From Balneolaceae bacterium (lineage in GTDB: Bacteria; Bacteroidota; Rhodothermia; Balneolales; Balneolaceae): 6,706 bases of DNA. The translations under genes and the position numbers were made by a program. Position 1 is the first letter of the stretch, and the number at the start of each line of letters is the position of its first letter. Below, in pieces: positions 1 through 6,149 of the stretch. The notes beneath the pieces were generated by a model. The model saw only the letters and a list, made by a program, of their open reading frames with translations, searched no databases and was not told the origin of the DNA. The stretch covers positions 1-6,706 of the forward strand of contig SKGY01000204.1 of the NCBI GenBank assembly GCA_007117235.1. The letters are read 5' to 3'.

Positions 1-175
1 ATTTATTTTAAAATATTAAAAAATTCTAATGTTTCAAACAGAATGTTCAATTATTACACCAAAATGGTGATTTGGAGTACTTAATTTCTATGCTTATTTC
101 CAAACAAGTGATCACATATTCATAATCAAACAAGACTTAACTCATTATTTTTATTTGTAAGTTGCCGATTAATAA
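1..175. other. AT-rich intergenic region upstream of the lipoprotein gene
   Basis: No open reading frame of note lies here and the stretch is strongly A/T-rich, as expected of a promoter region. The only local symmetry I see is the perfect 8-bp palindrome GTGATCAC at 108-115. TTTATTTG at 150-157 is one base off the Bacteroidota -7 box (TAnnTTTG), but no matching -33 TTTG sits at the right distance, so no promoter is called. The promoter of the + strand gene pair is expected here by position only. Confidence 0.5.
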
Positions 176-775
176 ATGACCAAAACTTATATCATGACAA
201 AGCTACTGATTCTCATTTCTTCTTTATTGTTAGTGTCTTGCTCTTCAACTCCCGATAAAAAATCTTTTGAACTCTTTTATGATGCATTGGCTGAACACTG
301 CGGTAATGCCTACCCCGGAGGACTGACACTTGAACCTGAAGGCGACGAGATGTTAACCGGTACCGAAATGCTGATTGTCCATTTTCGTGAATGCGATGAT
401 GACAAGATTCTCGCTCCATTTCACATAGAGCTTGAAGAGGAAGAAGATTGGGATCGCTCCAGAACCTGGATATTTACAAAGCATGACGACGGTTTAGAGA
501 TTCGTCATGATCACCGTTATCGGGATGGCACAGAGGACGATTTCACCATGTATGGTGGTTTCTCTGTTGGTGAAGGGTCTGCACTGCGACAAGAATTTAA
601 ATCAGTTGAGAGAAGTGAAGAGATGGGCCATTTCCGTGGCTGGCGAATAGAAATTGAACCGGGTATTCGGTACACCTATGGCACCATTCGTGATACAACC
701 TGGAGCTGGAGGGTGGACTTTGATCTCACCGAACCCCTCGAGAATGTCCCGCCTGCACCATGGGGTCATATGTAA
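176..775 (+). CDS. Small secreted lipoprotein of a conserved uncharacterised family
   Basis: A 199-residue protein with a lipoprotein signal: a hydrophobic run at about residues 10-20 ends in the lipobox LVSC, with lipidated Cys22. The mature part is acidic and soluble, so it should be anchored in the cell envelope. Cys42 (CGNAYPG) and Cys73 (FRECDDD) are the only mature-chain cysteines after the lipid Cys and could form a disulfide. The core is DRSRTW (93-98), HDHR (111-114), then DG (117-118) and TMYGG (124-128). From memory this combination recurs in short exported hypothetical proteins of several Gram-negative groups, with no known function. The Asp/His-rich HDHR segment could bind metal, but that is a guess. 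ATG 176 gives a six-residue extension; ATG 194 (Met7, MTKLLIL...) gives an equally good, more compact signal peptide. Neither start has a clear ribosome site. It is followed after 22 bp by the REC-GAF gene, probably in the same transcript. Confidence 0.85.
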   Translation: MTKTYIMTKLLILISSLLLVSCSSTPDKKSFELFYDALAEHCGNAYPGGLTLEPEGDEMLTGTEMLIVHFRECDDDKILAPFHIELEEEEDWDRSRTWIFTKHDDGLEIRHDHRYRDGTEDDFTMYGGFSVGEGSALRQEFKSVERSEEMGHFRGWRIEIEPGIRYTYGTIRDTTWSWRVDFDLTEPLENVPPAPWGHM

Positions 776-797
776 TTCGTGAAGTTAGTTTGAGCTT

Positions 798-1730
798 ATG
801 ATTTATAAAATCCTTGTGATTGACGACGATAAGATGATGCATCTTATAACCAAGAAAATTCTTGGTGATGATTTCGAGTTGCATCATGCATATGGCGCAC
901 AGGAAGCAATAGATTTACTATCAGATGAAACCTTCCACCTTATCCTCTCAGATATTCACATGCCTGGTGTAGATGGGCTCGAGTTTCTTGAGTCACTTAC
1001 TACGGATTCTCAAAGGAAAAATATTCCTGTTTTGATCATGACCAGCCTTCCAACTGTAGAGAAAGAGAAAAATGCATTAGACCTCGGCGCTGCTGATTTT
1101 ATTGACAAAAAACTGTTCAAGGAAAATAGTGATGAGATTGTTGAGCTCATCAACGCCAAACTGGTTACGACAATTGATACAGGCAACTTGTCTGACAAAC
1201 TTCAGCTGAACAAAAAAGAATTTGTGAAAAAGTTGATGGAGGAGGTTCAGGTCGGAGATTTTTTTACTGTATCCAGAAAATTGTGCTCTATGGCGAATAC
1301 AATATTTCAAATCAACTATACCTTTTTCTGGACGCTTCACGATTCAGAACCACGAATGATTATGGGGCTCGGAAATAAACCGCTCCATATTTTTGGGCCA
1401 AAAGACTTGATTAAAGAGAAGACTTTCCATGAATTTTTAGAAGAGAAGCAGCCCTACTTTTCAAATCACGCAATAGGTGAAGATCATAAAGGCATTTTTA
1501 AGGAAGCCTCGAAAAAGGAGCAACTTCCCGGTGAAATCGGAATTCCCATTTATGCCATCACAGATAGAGAATACTTAAAGATGGGTAGAAAAATTCCGGA
1601 TGATGCAAAAGTTTTTGGGTATGTGGTGATGAAGAGAAATACTCTGATTACATCAAAGGAGTTTGATCTTATCACCAATTTATTCATTCAAAGCGGAACC
1701 ATTCTTTGGCGGCTTTACCTCAAAATTTGA
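798..1730 (+). CDS. Orphan response regulator, REC domain plus GAF-like domain
   Basis: A 310-residue cytosolic protein. Residues 3-118 are a receiver domain with the acidic pair Asp9/Asp10, phospho-acceptor Asp52 (LILSDIHMPG), switch Thr82 (LIMTS) and the conserved Lys104 (GAADFIDKK). The proline that normally follows this lysine is replaced by Lys105. A short linker leads to residues of about 140-310, whose pattern is GAF-like: long helix, hydrophobic strands (INYTFFWTL), a QPYFSNHA segment, then strands GEIGIPIYAI and VFGYVVMKR and a closing helix. The GAF call rests on this pattern alone and no ligand pocket can be assigned. No helix-turn-helix, GGDEF, EAL, HD or kinase domain is present, so output is probably by protein contact or ligand sensing. 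No histidine kinase lies in the window. The gene starts 22 bp after the lipoprotein stop, suggesting cotranscription. It ends 18 bp from the convergent mscS stop with no visible terminator hairpin. Confidence 0.9.
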   Translation: MIYKILVIDDDKMMHLITKKILGDDFELHHAYGAQEAIDLLSDETFHLILSDIHMPGVDGLEFLESLTTDSQRKNIPVLIMTSLPTVEKEKNALDLGAADFIDKKLFKENSDEIVELINAKLVTTIDTGNLSDKLQLNKKEFVKKLMEEVQVGDFFTVSRKLCSMANTIFQINYTFFWTLHDSEPRMIMGLGNKPLHIFGPKDLIKEKTFHEFLEEKQPYFSNHAIGEDHKGIFKEASKKEQLPGEIGIPIYAITDREYLKMGRKIPDDAKVFGYVVMKRNTLITSKEFDLITNLFIQSGTILWRLYLKI

Positions 1731-1748
1731 TTTGAACTTTGTTGTGGC

Positions 1749-2636
1749 CTAAGACTCTGAAGACGAATTCTCAACCGGAAGATTCACACTCGACCGAACA
1801 TGCAGATCTCTTTGAGGGAATGGTATCTCAATATCCATCTCTTCAAACTTCCTTACGATAGCCTGATGAAATTCATTTCTCAACACGTAGCGATCTTTCA
1901 CATTCGGTATCCAAACCCTGAGTTGCATATCCCATGATGAGTCACCAAAGTTAGTCAGATGTACCTGATGCTTCGGGCTCTTCATCACTTTAGAATGACC
2001 TTCTGCCACTTCATTTAGTGCTTTTAACACATCATCTAAATTTGAGGAGTATGAAACTCCAACATTTATATCGAGCCGGAATGTAGGATCACCATGAGAA
2101 TAGTTTACAACATTATTCTCTACAAACTGGCTGTTCGGCACTATGATTGACACATTATTCAGTGTTCTGATCTTTGTTGAGCGGATACTTATTTCTGTAA
2201 CATCTCCCTCAATACCGCTCACATCAACCCGGTCTCCCACACTGATTGGCCGCTCAAACATTATTATTAAGCCTGAAATAAAATTGGCGGTAATGTTCTG
2301 CAATCCAAAACCGATACCTACTGATAACAGACCGAAAATTACAGCCAGGCTTGTAAGGTTTATTCCTACAAACTGGAATGATATAAGCAGACCAATTACA
2401 ACGATTATATATTGAGCAACGCGAGATAGCGTGTACTTCAAGCCGGCGTCTATTTCAAACTTGTCCAGTAATTTACTCTGCAGAAATCTTCGGGTAAATG
2501 AACCTAAGAAGAGGAAAAAAGTGATGAAAACTATAAAGATAACCAGCGACATAATTGTGACCGGTGTATCCTGCAGACTAAACAGTTGAAGACTCAAAAA
2601 ATCCTGAATGCCGCTTAAATATTCGCTTAACTCCAT
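1749..2636 (-). CDS. mscS: MscS-family small-conductance mechanosensitive channel
   Basis: A 295-residue inner-membrane channel that opens under membrane tension and releases solutes during hypo-osmotic shock. About three helices are visible: TM1 near residues 26-47, TM2 near 72-92 and the pore-lining TM3 near 94-127. TM3 shows the Gly-rich packing pattern (LLSVGIGFGLQN) and runs into MFERPISVGDRVDV, the signature entry to the beta domain. RSTKIRT then VPNS (about 152-169) and the C-terminal IPFPQRDLHVR are also typical. Length matches the minimal E. coli MscS type (about 286 residues), without the large periplasmic extension of MscK-like proteins. ATG at 2636 is preceded by A/T-rich DNA without a Shine-Dalgarno sequence. 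The gene lies 91 bp downstream of the M16 peptidase gene on the same strand and could be read through from it. The symbol denotes family membership; paralogues are common, so it need not be the main MscS. Confidence 0.95.
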   Translation of the reverse strand: MELSEYLSGIQDFLSLQLFSLQDTPVTIMSLVIFIVFITFFLFLGSFTRRFLQSKLLDKFEIDAGLKYTLSRVAQYIIVVIGLLISFQFVGINLTSLAVIFGLLSVGIGFGLQNITANFISGLIIMFERPISVGDRVDVSGIEGDVTEISIRSTKIRTLNNVSIIVPNSQFVENNVVNYSHGDPTFRLDINVGVSYSSNLDDVLKALNEVAEGHSKVMKSPKHQVHLTNFGDSSWDMQLRVWIPNVKDRYVLRNEFHQAIVRKFEEMDIEIPFPQRDLHVRSSVNLPVENSSSES

Positions 2637-2698
2637 GTATGAAATTTTTTGTTTTGACGTCTAAGTCTATTCAAAGCTTAACAAACTTCAAAATAGGG

Positions 2699-2714
2699 TG
2701 GTACCTGCGTACCA
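2699..2714 (-). terminator. Short hairpin between the M16 peptidase and mscS genes
   Basis: A perfect 6-bp stem (TGGTAC/GTACCA) with a 4-base loop starts 13 bases after the M16 stop codon in the - direction. It is followed on that strand by CCCTATTTTG, only a weak U-tract. It may partly terminate or stabilise the M16 transcript ahead of mscS. The stem is short and the tail poor, so an efficient intrinsic terminator is unlikely. Confidence 0.3.
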
Positions 2715-2727
2715 ATAGTTAATACAA

Positions 2728-5547
2728 TTAGTTTAGTAAAATCGGTTCTCCATACCCCAAAGCTTCAAGCCTTGAAAGTTGCGTTCTGGCATCACCAACC
2801 ACTAAATAGAACATTTTGTTCGGATTGACATATTCCCGGGCAAGTTCACTAATCTCCTCAAGGCTCATATCACGCACCACTTGTTGCCTTTCGGTAATGT
2901 AATCGGCCGACCAGTTATTTGCACTCATAGTTTCGATTATTCCCAATTTTGCTCCAAGTGTTTCAAATGCTCTGGCATTACTTTTAAGCAAAAAGCTTTT
3001 CGTGTTTTCGAGATCCTGCTCTGAAAATGTATCGGGATACTCTTCCAGTATCTCTTTGATTAAAGCAATCGATTCGTAAGTAACATTACTACGTACACTT
3101 GAACTGATTGTAAACGGACCCGGCATGTTAGATCCACTAAATCCGGATCGGATTCCATACGTGTACCCCTGTCCTTCCCTCAGTTGTTGCGTAAACCGTG
3201 AAGCAAAGCCACCTCCACCCAAAATGTAATTCATAACAGAAGCGGGGTAGTAGTCATCGTCTGTTTCAGCTAGCGCCACATAACCAATTCTTAACACAGA
3301 CTGAGCAGAATTTGGTACATCATAGAAAAATACAACAGACTCTTCAGGTGCCCGGGGCTCTTCAAAGATTGGAAGTTCTACCTCCTTGTCATCCCACCTG
3401 GCAATAAGTGACAGTAGTGACCTTGTAACTTCACCGCCTGTTACAGCTCCGGCCACATGAATATTGGCGAGTGATGGAGTTAAATAGTTGCTGTAATAAT
3501 CTTTAAGGTCGTCCATCGTAATGGACTCTACGCTCTCGGCCGTACCCAGTGTGCTTATTGATCGGATATTATCTTCTCCATATAAGATTTTATTAAACTC
3601 ATTTGCGGCAATGCTGTTGGGGTTAGATTGCTGCTGTGCTATTTGACTCAACACACTCTGTTTTGCCAAGTCAAACTCACGCTCATCCCATCTTGGCTCT
3701 AATAAAATCTCTTCCACAATATCCATCGTAGATCGGAAATTTCTGGCAAGCGTATTACCTGAAATTGTAAAGTATTGCCGACCGGAATTTACTCTGATAT
3801 TTGCTCCAAGCAGTGCAATCTCTTCTTCTAGTTCTGCAGCAGTTTTTCTTTCTGTGCCGCGCATCATAATATCTGCAAGCAGGTTGGAAACACCGGCCTT
3901 CTCATTCTCTTCAAAAAGCTGTCCTCCATCAATTCGAATGTTAAACTGAACAAGTGGCAGCTCTCGCTGTTCAATCAGATAAACGTTTACACTTTCATTA
4001 ACAGTTGCTTGCCAAACGTCTGGAACCGAGATTTCAGGAGCTTCCCCAAATGGCGGCTCAACTGTTCTGTCGAAAGACGAAGCGGTTCGTTCAAAATCTG
4101 TGTCTTCAGGAAGTTCGAATTGTTCTCCTTCTCCACTTTCTGTAATCTCTTCAATAACCACTTCAGCCTCAACTGAACCGGCAAGTATCAAATTGGTTTG
4201 GCCCCGAGGCACAAAGCTTGTTGCTACGTAATGCTGATCTTTAACATACTTGTTGTAAACACGCTCAACATCTTCAAGAGTTACTGCTAAGGTTTTCTCA
4301 ATATCTTCGATAACATATCCGGGATCTCCGGCAAAAATATTGTATTGCGCCAATTGAAACGCTTTACCCAAAACACTTGATAATCCATTATAGAACTGTG
4401 TTTCTATACCTGCCTTTACCCGCTGAAGGTCCTGTTCTGTAAATCCATTCTCTTCGTATCTCCCCAAACCCTCTTCAACTGCAAGTAGTACATCATCAAG
4501 TTCTGTGCCCGGATAAGCCCTCACCATCAAGCTGATCTCTCCAGCCAGTTCGGAGTTGCTGCTAAACATCGACACACCTGATGTCAGCTCCTTTTCTTCA
4601 ACCAATACTTCATATAGTGGTGCGGTTCTGCCACTCGCTAAAAGCTGTGTCAATATTTGAAGCGGATAGGCATCATCATGATAGTTTTCAACACCGGGCC
4701 AGGTCAGGCGTAGCTCAGGCAGTCGCGCAAAATTATCCTCGTGATATAGCCTTTTGGTCTCCTCCAAAACTGCCGGACGAACCTCCATCGGCTCAATCTC
4801 TTCACCTCTTGGTATTTCATCAAAATACTTGTGAATCCACTCACGCGCCTGATCCGAATCAAAATCTCCGGCTATGACAAGTGTAGCGTTATTCGGCACA
4901 TACCATCTGTTGTAAAAATCGATCACATCATCAAGAGTTGCTGCCTGAAGATCGTCGAGTGACCCAATAACCTGCCAGTTGTATGGGTGATCTTCAGAGT
5001 AGAGGCTTTTACCAATCACATATCCTGTATGACCATAAGGAGCATTGTCAACCCGCTGCCGTTTCTCATTTTTCACGACCTGCTTCTCCTTCTCCAATAC
5101 CATCTCATTTACTGTGTTGATGAAGAATCCCATCTTATCTGATTCAGCCCAGATCATCTTTTCAAGTGCGTCGTTGGGCACTGTTTGAAAGTAGTTCGTT
5201 CTGTCGCGACTTGTTGATCCGTTTGCTCCTGATCCCCCAATGCGTGCACTCATCTCATCCAAACCGCCACGCCCCAGATTTTCTGATTCTAAAAAGAGAA
5301 GGTGCTCAAAAAGGTGGGCAAATCCCGTTCTTCCGGGCAACTCCCTGGCTGATCCCACGTGGATTGTTAATGCAACGGCCACAACAGGATCTGAATAGTC
5401 TTTGTGAAAAATGACCTCGAGTCCGTTATCAAGCGTGAACTTTTCATACTCAACTGAAAAATCGACTTGATCGGATGATGTGCATGACGGAATGAATAGT
5501 AGAAATGAAATAAGAGCGAAAAGAGATGAAGAGTAATAAGCGTTCAT
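2728..5547 (-). CDS. M16-family zinc metallopeptidase, two-half single chain, predicted lipoprotein
   Basis: A 939-residue peptidase that folds as two M16 halves in one chain, the pitrilysin/PqqL-type layout. Residues 1-22 form a hydrophobic signal ending in IPSC, a loose lipobox (Cys22), so an envelope anchor is likely; the N-region MNAYYSSS has no positive charge, which is unusual. The N-terminal half carries the inverted zinc motif HLFEH (78-82) and, further on, Glu154 and Glu161 in EKEKQVVKNEKR; Glu161 is the expected third zinc ligand. A Glu-rich linker spans about 460-510. In the C-terminal half the equivalent of HxxEH is Asn555-Leu-Leu-Ala558-Asp559, so that half is non-catalytic. It does hold the substrate-binding Arg790/Tyr797 pair in LREGQGYTYG. 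The related segments FTEQDL (near 369) and FSEQDL (near 840) reflect the internal duplication. It probably degrades peptides in the periplasm or at the membrane. ATG 5547 is the only in-frame start before an upstream stop. It sits 128 bp downstream of the DUF5808-like gene. Confidence 0.95.
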   Translation of the reverse strand: MNAYYSSSLFALISFLLFIPSCTSSDQVDFSVEYEKFTLDNGLEVIFHKDYSDPVVAVALTIHVGSARELPGRTGFAHLFEHLLFLESENLGRGGLDEMSARIGGSGANGSTSRDRTNYFQTVPNDALEKMIWAESDKMGFFINTVNEMVLEKEKQVVKNEKRQRVDNAPYGHTGYVIGKSLYSEDHPYNWQVIGSLDDLQAATLDDVIDFYNRWYVPNNATLVIAGDFDSDQAREWIHKYFDEIPRGEEIEPMEVRPAVLEETKRLYHEDNFARLPELRLTWPGVENYHDDAYPLQILTQLLASGRTAPLYEVLVEEKELTSGVSMFSSNSELAGEISLMVRAYPGTELDDVLLAVEEGLGRYEENGFTEQDLQRVKAGIETQFYNGLSSVLGKAFQLAQYNIFAGDPGYVIEDIEKTLAVTLEDVERVYNKYVKDQHYVATSFVPRGQTNLILAGSVEAEVVIEEITESGEGEQFELPEDTDFERTASSFDRTVEPPFGEAPEISVPDVWQATVNESVNVYLIEQRELPLVQFNIRIDGGQLFEENEKAGVSNLLADIMMRGTERKTAAELEEEIALLGANIRVNSGRQYFTISGNTLARNFRSTMDIVEEILLEPRWDEREFDLAKQSVLSQIAQQQSNPNSIAANEFNKILYGEDNIRSISTLGTAESVESITMDDLKDYYSNYLTPSLANIHVAGAVTGGEVTRSLLSLIARWDDKEVELPIFEEPRAPEESVVFFYDVPNSAQSVLRIGYVALAETDDDYYPASVMNYILGGGGFASRFTQQLREGQGYTYGIRSGFSGSNMPGPFTISSSVRSNVTYESIALIKEILEEYPDTFSEQDLENTKSFLLKSNARAFETLGAKLGIIETMSANNWSADYITERQQVVRDMSLEEISELAREYVNPNKMFYLVVGDARTQLSRLEALGYGEPILLN

Positions 5548-5566
5548 ATAATAGAAAATGGTGTTT

Positions 5567-5626
5567 GAAATTTCAGAACAGGAATGTACATCAATTTGAG
5601 CTTAAATTGATATTTCTGAACAGGTA
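5567..5626. repeat. Pair of 18-bp direct repeats upstream of the M16 gene
   Basis: Copies at 5567-5584 and 5609-5626 follow the consensus GAWATTTCWGAACAGGWA on the + strand. They match at 15 of 18 positions, and all three differences are A/T swaps. They start exactly 42 bp apart, about four turns of B-DNA, so both copies face the same side of the helix. They lie 20-79 bp before the M16 start codon, where operator or activator sites are expected. Confidence 0.6.
5590..5611. promoter_or_regulatory. Inverted repeat between the direct repeats, candidate operator
   Basis: Perfect 8-bp arms ATCAATTT and AAATTGAT flank a 6-base centre (GAGCTT). The element lies 43-64 bp upstream of the M16 ATG, and its right arm overlaps the start of the second direct repeat. 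The arms are A/T-rich and no T-tract follows at once, so a dimeric repressor or activator site is a better reading than a terminator for the upstream gene. No binding protein can be named. Confidence 0.4.
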
Positions 5627-5675
5627 AAAATATGTAGGGTGCATTAATTAGAATGGTTTAGCAGCAATTAGATAT

Positions 5676-5957
5676 CTAAAAAGTGAGTAAAAATATAATA
5701 CCTGCAATTATTATTAATAACAGTGCTAATGCAATCGGATTCCCAAAATTGAATGTTAGACCACCGCCACTTTTTTTCGATACAAAGATTCGCCTGTCTG
5801 ATCTGTTGAAGTATAATCCCAGGAAGTAGTAGTGATCTTTCTCGTTAATTACTGTTGAACCGTGATTACTCATTCTCCATGCTTGCTCAGCTCGAACCTG
5901 ATAAATGATTAGACTTATAAACAAAATGACGAGAATAATAATAATCGTTAATTCCAT
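5676..5957 (-). CDS. Small two-helix membrane protein resembling DUF5808
   Basis: A 93-residue protein with hydrophobic helices at about 4-21 and 74-92, joined by a roughly 50-residue polar loop. The loop contains GLYFNRSDRRIFVSKK followed by GGGLTFNFGNP (about 47-74). This closely resembles the short motif I recall for DUF5808 (YYNPDDPR-hFV-K, then TLNFG-P), found in small membrane proteins of unknown function; the assignment is from memory. The motif segment leads directly into the second helix, so in a hairpin topology the loop and its NFGNP turn lie on one side of the membrane. No catalytic residues are evident. ATG 5957 has no ribosome site. The gene diverges from ispH across a 192-bp gap and precedes the M16 peptidase gene by 128 bp in the same direction; joint transcription is possible, but the repeats in that gap argue that M16 has its own control. 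Confidence 0.75.
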   Translation of the reverse strand: MELTIIIILVILFISLIIYQVRAEQAWRMSNHGSTVINEKDHYYFLGLYFNRSDRRIFVSKKSGGGLTFNFGNPIALALLLIIIAGIIFLLTF

Positions 5958-6149
5958 AAGAACATAAGTTTATTGGTTTTATTGATAATGCATAATTAAA
6001 TCTTTTTTCTCCATTGAAATTTAAATGTTTGCATTGAATCATTCATGTCTCCAACGTGTTTGTCTCTTAACCTTCGTATCTTAGGAGTTATTAACTGTAC
6101 TTAGTGGTCTGCCGACCCAATTAAATGATTTAAAATCCCATACTACCAA
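5958..6149. promoter_or_regulatory. Divergent promoter region and ispH leader
   Basis: This gap must hold the promoters of the DUF5808-like gene (leftward) and ispH (rightward), because both start codons face outward from it. An imperfect 16-bp palindrome (14 of 16 symmetric) lies at 6012-6027. In the ispH direction there are three small stem-loops: 6064-6070 with 6081-6087 (7 bp, one G-U), GGTC/GACC at 6106-6109 with 6114-6117, and TTAAA/TTTAA at 6121-6133. No promoter boxes match well enough to call. None of the hairpins resembles a riboswitch that I know. Confidence 0.45.

Noticed and set aside
788..798. Ten-base match TTTGAGCTTA shared with the centre of the inverted repeat near 5600
   Set aside because: The copy before the REC-GAF start lacks the inverted-repeat arms, and a single ten-base match in a window this size is weak evidence.
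4431..4444. Further copy of the CCTGTTCTG-AAAT repeat core inside the M16 gene, with a weaker one at 3014-3026
   Set aside because: Both fall on codons for the related peptide segments FTEQDL and FSEQDL in the two duplicated halves, so the protein sequence explains the similarity to the intergenic repeats.
4581..4877. 98-codon + strand open frame inside the M16 gene, and a similar one at 5166-5414
   Set aside because: Both lie antisense to well-conserved peptidase sequence and encode no recognisable domain; they are shadow frames.
6059..6084. Possible Bacteroidota-type promoter (TTTG then TATCTTAG) for ispH
   Set aside because: The -7-like box has a mismatch and the spacing from TTTG is about 14 bp instead of about 19-21 bp.
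6045..6104. 19-codon open frame upstream of ispH that could be a leader peptide
   Set aside because: It has no ribosome site, no run of regulatory codons and no terminator/antiterminator pair downstream; short frames like this are common by chance.
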